IMG/VR virus record: IMGVR_UViG_3300032435_000024
Span: 1 to 41,266 of that record
DNA length: 41,266 nucleotides
Strand: one strand, 5' to 3'
DNA from: a virus
The translations under genes and the position numbers were made by a program. Position 1 is the first letter of the stretch, and each line of letters opens with the position of its first letter. This document shows positions 36,728 to 41,266 of the stretch, one piece after another. The notes under the pieces were generated by a model that searched no databases, was not told where the DNA came from, and worked only from the letters and a program-made list of their open reading frames with translations.

Positions 36728-36770
36728 AAAAAACCCACATCACAGAAGGCAAGTCCTGTGTGTGGGTTTC
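36728..36770 (-). terminator. Rho-independent terminator after the terminase operon
   Basis: On the minus strand AACCCACACACAGGA (36770 downward) pairs with the downstream arm TGTGATGTGGGTT, with a loop CTTGCCTT, and is followed by TTTTTT (36733-36728). It lies just before the 36145-36711 gene. The terminator is strong. Confidence 0.8.
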
Positions 36771-36803
36771 TCAGTGCGAGCCGAGGCCCGCGAAAGCTGG
36801 TTG

Positions 36804-36825
36804 AATCACTTCTTGCCAAGTGATT
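36804..36825 (-). other. Perfect eight-pair hairpin downstream of the 36843-37130 gene
   Basis: AATCACTT / AAGTGATT with a six-base loop CTTGCC, extended by GTT / AAC across one mismatch. It has no T run and comes before the terminator at 36728-36770. It may be an RNA end structure or a binding site. The 131-base gap between genes holds this hairpin and the terminator. Confidence 0.65.
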
Positions 36826-36842
36826 GAACTGGCACGATAACG

Positions 36843-37130
36843 TTAGTCTGCCGACAAATCAACCTCGTTTTCCAAAATCCACAGCACCGTTTTTGTCTTG
36901 TCGGTGACCTCGGTCCCGTCCTGCAACCTTGCGCCCGCGTCTTGCAAGATCCGCATTTTGTCCCGCAGAATGCGGCGATGCATCAACGGCAGTTTCACGT
37001 CCACACGACGTGCCATGTACGACTCAGCGATCGGCGTTTCTGCCTGCGATGGCACTGGTGGTTCTTGCCTTGCTGGCTGCGTCACTGGTGCCGTTCCGTC
37101 GATCGTCGGAAGCGTGTTCTGTCTCGCCAT
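36843..37130 (-). CDS. Hypothetical basic protein, terminase operon
   Basis: A protein of 95 residues with GGAAAG upstream. The N-terminal 35 residues are Pro/Gln/Thr-rich and disordered. The C-terminal part (RRVDVKLPLMHRRILRDKMRILQ and TKTVLWILENEV) is a small helical domain, ribbon-helix-helix-like in outline. It follows the large terminase gene with a one-base gap. Confidence 0.65.
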   Translation of the reverse strand: MARQNTLPTIDGTAPVTQPARQEPPVPSQAETPIAESYMARRVDVKLPLMHRRILRDKMRILQDAGARLQDGTEVTDKTKTVLWILENEVDLSAD

Positions 37131-37131
37131 T

Positions 37132-39354
37132 TCAATTTCTTTCCGTTGCTAAAAACGCCTGACCATACTGATTCGTCACTCGTGTTTTTGGTTCTTGCTT
37201 TACTGGTGTGGGCACGATCTCCGCCACGATTGGATTAACCAGCCGGAGACCCGCACATCCAGCGGCTGCACACGCCAGGGCGTAGGCGTCCAGCCAGTGA
37301 TTGTTTGCCTTATCGTGTACCACCCAGACACGTTTGTTGAGCTTGCCGTCAACCGGAACCAACTGCTCTGATTCGCTCACCATGTGACGGGCGAACTGTG
37401 AATGGAATTTGCGGTCGCCATGCGGTGGATCAAACAACGCGACACTGCCAGGCAGTCGCGTGTCATCCATGAACGCATCGACGAGGAATCGTTCCTGTCC
37501 CCATTTTTTCCAGAACTCTGTCTCGATATTGTAAAGCCACATGTCCCGCCGCTTACTGTCGATGGTCTTGTGTGCGTAGGCTTGCAGGAATGGCTGATAC
37601 TCCTCCGTGATTTTCTTCTGATGAAATCGCTCCTTGCTCCATCCTTTTGCGGGAAAGAACGGACTGCCGGCCTGCTTGCAAAATTCGTAGATCGATTCCG
37701 TGAAGTCCCCAGAGTCGACCAGTGTCAGCGTCGGCGTTGCGTCCTTAAAAACGTCGGTGTCGGAGAACTCCAGTAATGACTGAATGATCGCAAGTTCAAT
37801 GGCTTGCTCTGAGGAAAACTTCGTCAGCCCGTGCGTTTCAACAAATCCATAATTAATAATCCACAAAATTGCCTCGCGCGTCATCCGGATTTTGACCCAG
37901 TGCGATTTGTACTTTCCGATATCGATACCAACGAACGAGAACGCCATGTCGTCTGGGATGATGCCTTGATCGATTCGCGACAACTGCCCAGCGACTCGCC
38001 CCGGAGTCAGCGCAGAGACCTCAGCTTGCTCTTCTGGATCCGGATCGTTTTGATACTCAGCCTTGAATGCGGAAAGGTTCGTGTCAGAGATTTTGTTGTA
38101 CGCCTCTTGAATGGCTGAGTGAACTGCCTGCCGTCCGTCTTTGAGCGTAATCGATTTGAAGTTCTCCGCCAGCATGGAGACGCCTTCGTGCATCGCTTCA
38201 CGATTCGCCAAATAGAACTCCACCGCCTCCATTCCGTGACGGTCCTTCGCCTGCTGTGCCGCTCGCCTGCGAGCAATGTATTCCTCCCACAGGTCCAGAC
38301 GATCGGGCCATGATTGAATCCAGCCGTAACGCTCGCCTTCCCAGGCTGCTTTCGTTTCCGGATCTGTGAACTGAGCGGAGACGCAGTAGGTGTTTTGCAG
38401 CGTGGTGACCATGACAATCGCCATCGGCTTCTCTGCGCCTTCGAGCCCTTCGATGTCCTTTTCAATGATGTCGATGCGGTCCTCGATTTGATCGTGTGAC
38501 TTTGCAGACTCTCTGGTTTCCGGATCGTCGATAATCAGAAAGTCAGGCCGATCGTCGTCAATGTTCATTCCGCGAAACGCTGCATCGAGTCCCGCGAATG
38601 TCATCTTGACGCCGCCGAATGGTGACCACTCTTTGCCGAGCGACTTGAGGTAATCGTTCGCCGTGCCAGGGACTCGTGGCAGTCGCAGGAAGTCCGTGGC
38701 GCTCCAATTGATCAGCGTCAGGTGACCGTCGATGTGTTGGCGAGCAGCACGCTGTGGGGCCCCTTCCAGATTGCGAACAGGGCCGCAGATTTCCGGGAAG
38801 TCCTCATTGAGCAAATCATTGTTCCGCCACTCGTTCCGGTAGTCGCTGTAGATTCGGCCGGCCAGTTTTGTTGTCGCGCAGATAGGCACAATGAATCGTA
38901 CCAGCTCCCGAGCTGTCAGATAGATATTCATTCCCTTGACGATCGTCGACTTGCCTCGTGACCGCGGAGCAGCAACGGCTTTCTTTCCGCCGGTCAGGGC
39001 TCTGTCGTGAATCGCTTGAATCATGCGACTGTGGACCTGGCCGAACGGCTGACGGAATTTGCGGGGCATGTACGTCCGAAGGAATCGTTCTGGATCGTCA
39101 AGGCATTCGACACGGCGTGCAGGGTTAAGGCATTGCGTGATTGTGATTCTGGCGGACTCGGCTCGCTTGTCGCGTTTGCGGAGTGCGTCTGTGTCGCGTT
39201 CATTGGGCGCGTCCTGAATCGTCAGTGCTCGCTGCTGGAGAATCTGCAGCACCGCCGCCGCTCGATCTTTCGGCATTTTCGATAACACCGATTTCAACTC
39301 CAAGATCGGCAGCGATTCCAAGTAATTGATCGTGTCTGGTTGTAACGCGAACAT
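37132..39354 (-). CDS. Large terminase subunit (GpA-like)
   Basis: A protein of 740 residues. ATPase: Walker A AAPRSRGKST (128-137), Walker B DFLIIDDPE (271-279). Nuclease: GIDIGKYK (Asp 478), LTLVDSGDF (Asp 546) and NNHWLDAYALACAA (Asp 689) give the three acidic residues. It cuts and translocates DNA into the head together with the portal. The length is large for TerL but normal for GpA-type terminases. AAGG precedes ATG 39354. It overlaps the candidate small terminase gene by about 155 bases. Confidence 0.92.
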   Translation of the reverse strand: MFALQPDTINYLESLPILELKSVLSKMPKDRAAAVLQILQQRALTIQDAPNERDTDALRKRDKRAESARITITQCLNPARRVECLDDPERFLRTYMPRKFRQPFGQVHSRMIQAIHDRALTGGKKAVAAPRSRGKSTIVKGMNIYLTARELVRFIVPICATTKLAGRIYSDYRNEWRNNDLLNEDFPEICGPVRNLEGAPQRAARQHIDGHLTLINWSATDFLRLPRVPGTANDYLKSLGKEWSPFGGVKMTFAGLDAAFRGMNIDDDRPDFLIIDDPETRESAKSHDQIEDRIDIIEKDIEGLEGAEKPMAIVMVTTLQNTYCVSAQFTDPETKAAWEGERYGWIQSWPDRLDLWEEYIARRRAAQQAKDRHGMEAVEFYLANREAMHEGVSMLAENFKSITLKDGRQAVHSAIQEAYNKISDTNLSAFKAEYQNDPDPEEQAEVSALTPGRVAGQLSRIDQGIIPDDMAFSFVGIDIGKYKSHWVKIRMTREAILWIINYGFVETHGLTKFSSEQAIELAIIQSLLEFSDTDVFKDATPTLTLVDSGDFTESIYEFCKQAGSPFFPAKGWSKERFHQKKITEEYQPFLQAYAHKTIDSKRRDMWLYNIETEFWKKWGQERFLVDAFMDDTRLPGSVALFDPPHGDRKFHSQFARHMVSESEQLVPVDGKLNKRVWVVHDKANNHWLDAYALACAAAGCAGLRLVNPIVAEIVPTPVKQEPKTRVTNQYGQAFLATERN

Positions 39355-39595
39355 CGATTACCTTGTGTTCATCGGACTGGTTTTGTTGTTCTGCACACAA
39401 TAGGGATTTGAAAGCATCGGTTTCCTCACGTGCCGTGGTGCCTGGAATCAGGCCAGCAGCGATCTTTACCTGTCGGTTGACGATTGCAGTTTTGTACTGG
39501 TCTGAGATTGGCCATCGTTGTTTCATCGCACGCCGCAGAAGTCGAGTGTCTCGGAGTCCGTCTTGTGTGATACTGGCTGGCAGGTTATCTGCCAT
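39200..39595 (-). CDS. Candidate small terminase subunit
   Basis: A protein of 131 residues with GAGGGG upstream. A helical start (DGLRDTRLLRRAMKQRWPI) is followed by a basic helix and a Ser/Ala/Asp-rich end. Its position directly in front of the large terminase is the main evidence. The last ~50 codons overlap the large terminase start in another frame, unusually long for this genome. Confidence 0.55.
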   Translation of the reverse strand: MADNLPASITQDGLRDTRLLRRAMKQRWPISDQYKTAIVNRQVKIAAGLIPGTTAREETDAFKSLLCAEQQNQSDEHKVIDVRVTTRHDQLLGIAADLGVEIGVIENAERSSGGGAADSPAASTDDSGRAQ

Positions 39596-39598
39596 TGA

Positions 39599-39655
39599 TT
39601 ACCCCTCGAGCATTGCCGTCTTGCCGGTGAGCGTTTCCCATCGTTTGACGATCAC
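39599..39655 (-). pseudogene. Possible remnant of a second methyltransferase C-terminus
   Basis: Between the methyltransferase stop and the small terminase lies an open stretch reading IVKRWETLTGKTAMLEG. RW-E/x-x-x-TGK is the usual end of phage DNA methyltransferases and also ends the gene upstream (IQRWVDATGK). Stops occur just before it. It may be the leftover tail of a duplicated or replaced methyltransferase. A short leader peptide from GTG 39655 is the alternative. Confidence 0.35.
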
Positions 39656-39673
39656 GTCCGCTCGTTTTAATTA

Positions 39674-40993
39674 TCAGTCTGAACACGCTGTCGCCAGTCG
39701 ATGTGGATCCTTTCCAGTCGCGTCTACCCATCTTTGAATTGCGACGGCGACATAGGCTGGATTTAGTTCCATCGCCCTGCATTTTCTGTGCAGGTTTTCG
39801 GCAGCGATGATTGTTGTCCCGCTTCCAGAAAACGGCTCATAAACGATATCGCCTTGATTCCCGTGGTTTCTCATTGGCTTTGCCATACACTCAGTCGGCT
39901 TCTGTGTCCCGTGAATTGTGGTCACCTCGTGTTTAAATCCAATTTCCCAGACTGTCGTCTGTTTTCTTCCTCCAGCCCAACTGGCTGTAGTTCCTTTCCT
40001 GACCCCATACCACGCCTCATCAGCCTCGTCGATATCCGTGTCTTCATCTATTCGCTGCGCTGCGAATGCTGGCTCATGCTTCCAATGGTATGCTCCCCGG
40101 GACATTACAAGCCGAGGCTTGACCCAAAGCACCTGTGCTCTAACGAAAAATCCTGCAGCCTCCAGGCTTTTCTGTACTGTGGCTGAATGCAGGCCCCCAT
40201 GCCAAACATAGGCGATGTTTCCGCTGAACAGCCGCCACGCGGGTGTCCAGTCTGCAATGTCGTCGTTCAACACGACGCCAGTTCGCTTTGACTTACTTAC
40301 GCCGGCGACGTTTCGCCATGATGGATCATAATTCACTCCGTATGGCGGATCCGTGACCATGATGAACGGAGTCTCGCCTTGCATTAGATTTGCAACATGC
40401 TCAGGATTTCGCGCATCGCCACAAAACAAACGATGCTCTCCGAGCTGCCACAGTTGCCCCTCCTCGATGCCATACTGCAGTCTCAAACCTTCGGCCTCAT
40501 TTACCTTTGGCTCCGCGTCTAACTGCGTTTCCTCGCTTCCGTCACCTTGATACAGTCCAGCCGCTTCACCCAGTTCACTCACCAACGCCTGCAACGCCGC
40601 GTCTGAAAACTCTACCTCCCGCAGCAACGCATCCAGATTCACCGCGTTCGCCGTCGCCATGGCGCTGATCGGGTCAAACGTCAGTAGGATCTTCGTCGCC
40701 TCCTCTGGCGTCACATCCAGCACGAGGACGGGCACCATTTCGCCCGGCATCATTCCGGCCCGCATGTGCCCGTCAATGATTTCATATGTGCCGTCGCCAG
40801 TCTCGCGAACGAGCAACGCGTCGACCATGCCGACTTCCGCCAGGATGCCAGACATTGCCGCCTTCTGCCCTTCGGAGTGTTGCCGCCAGTTCCGCGGATT
40901 GGCGAGCAGGTCTGCGCATCGAACGCGGTCAAAACGCTTAATGCGGTCTCGGATCGCTGGAGTCGATTCTGGTTGCTCTTTCTTTTTTGCCAT
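39674..40993 (-). CDS. ParB-domain DNA methyltransferase (N4/N6, beta class)
   Basis: A protein of 439 residues from ATG 40993 (GGGG seven bases upstream). A start at 41086 would add 31 residues that look like a helix-turn-helix (GKSGAEIARVVGLN). The first ~130 residues form a ParB/Sulfiredoxin-type domain (LLANPRNWRQHSEGQ, YEIIDGHMRAG). The methyltransferase follows: catalytic DPPYG, then HGTQKP and SAM-binding FSGSGTT near the end (motif IV before motif I). The fusion is common in phages. It modifies phage DNA, probably for protection. It is the first gene after the terminator/dyad junction. Confidence 0.88.
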   Translation of the reverse strand: MAKKKEQPESTPAIRDRIKRFDRVRCADLLANPRNWRQHSEGQKAAMSGILAEVGMVDALLVRETGDGTYEIIDGHMRAGMMPGEMVPVLVLDVTPEEATKILLTFDPISAMATANAVNLDALLREVEFSDAALQALVSELGEAAGLYQGDGSEETQLDAEPKVNEAEGLRLQYGIEEGQLWQLGEHRLFCGDARNPEHVANLMQGETPFIMVTDPPYGVNYDPSWRNVAGVSKSKRTGVVLNDDIADWTPAWRLFSGNIAYVWHGGLHSATVQKSLEAAGFFVRAQVLWVKPRLVMSRGAYHWKHEPAFAAQRIDEDTDIDEADEAWYGVRKGTTASWAGGRKQTTVWEIGFKHEVTTIHGTQKPTECMAKPMRNHGNQGDIVYEPFSGSGTTIIAAENLHRKCRAMELNPAYVAVAIQRWVDATGKDPHRLATACSD

Positions 40994-41139
40994 ACGTGAA
41001 CCCCAAGCCCCTTTCGAATTGAGACCAACCACGCGGGCGATTTCGGCACCCGATTTTCCGACCATCCGATTTTCCGGTTTCACCACGCGGCAAGCGCCGG
41101 ACTATGTCCATTGAAAAACGGGACCTTCTTCACCGCATT

Positions 41140-41266
41140 ACAGGCGATTTGACCCGGAAGAACCTAAAACCCCCAGGGGGGCCTGGGCGCCATATAACCA
41201 ACCCATATGCGTTTTCATATGGCGCGGTTATATGCTCGTCTAGGATTTGAGAACGCATTGATTCAC
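41140..41266. repeat. Terminal direct repeat, right copy
   Basis: Exact copy of positions 1-127. Together with 41087-41139 it forms an intergenic region of about 176 bases on the closed circle. That region holds a terminator-like hairpin and a nested dyad, copied here at 41166-41187 and 41191-41234. Confidence 0.95.

Noticed and set aside
1-41266. Temperate lifestyle
   Set aside because: No integrase, excisionase or classic repressor pair is recognisable; small ribbon-helix-helix and helix-turn-helix proteins alone are not enough.

Overview
This window looks like the complete genome of a tailed DNA phage, probably a siphovirus with a lambda-type head and tail module. The first 127 bases (1-127) recur exactly at the end (41140-41266). 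The molecule is therefore circular or circularly permuted, with about 41,139 unique bases. Every gene I can support lies on the minus strand, packed with TAATG, ATGA or GTGA overlaps. I see no rRNA, tRNA, CRISPR array, integrase, repressor or DNA polymerase. The phage therefore looks lytic and dependent on the host replisome. The host is unknown. A full-length CsrA, a glycosyltransferase fused to Cys-rich N-terminal modules, and a papain-like lysin candidate hint at a planctomycete-like host, but this is weak inference.

Reading in transcription order (falling coordinates), 40993-39674 encodes a ParB-domain DNA methyltransferase. Packaging and head genes follow: a candidate small terminase (39595-39200), large terminase (39354-37132), three unknown genes (37130-35340), a connector candidate (34989-34711), portal (34714-33104), ClpP-like protease with an in-frame internal scaffold start (33107-32013), decoration protein (31954-31286) and major capsid protein (31187-30216). 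The tail module runs 30208-22097: adaptor, tail terminator, protein Z-like, tail tube, tail chaperone with a -1 frameshift on a run of nine A, tape measure, three tail-tip proteins and a very cysteine-rich protein. Between genes 36145-36711 and 34711-34989, the unknown gene at 35340-35795 is bracketed by two arrays of degenerate CCNNG pentamers interrupted by five hairpin boxes. This is the oddest DNA in the window.

Below the tail comes a modification cassette (22100-19609: glycosyltransferase, 2-oxoglutarate/Fe(II) oxygenase, SAM methyltransferase). Next is a stretch of small accessory genes (19594-16160) separated by recurring CCCGGTCTCA hairpins. It includes a CopG-like protein, CsrA, a VRR-NUC nuclease and a cluster of four adjacent stem-loops. 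The DNA metabolism block (16157-9024) holds a RecT-like candidate, an HD hydrolase, an HNH nuclease, a Dam-type methylase, a replisome organiser and a DnaB helicase. Small zinc-ribbon and regulatory genes follow (9007-6648). The lysis region (6574-2917) carries several single-membrane-span proteins, a papain-like cysteine peptidase and a thioredoxin-fold lipoprotein with a CPPC centre. The circle closes with two late genes (2870-124), the larger a probable tail fibre. A terminator and a large nested dyad then separate the end of the fibre gene from the start of the methyltransferase gene.

Gene order from terminase to tape measure follows lambda, including details such as a scaffold nested in the protease gene and a slippery-site chaperone. 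Function calls for these genes therefore rest on both motif and position. Most small genes have no recognisable family and are described only by what can be seen. Translation starts were chosen from ribosome-binding sites and stop/start overlaps and often lie inside the longest open frame.
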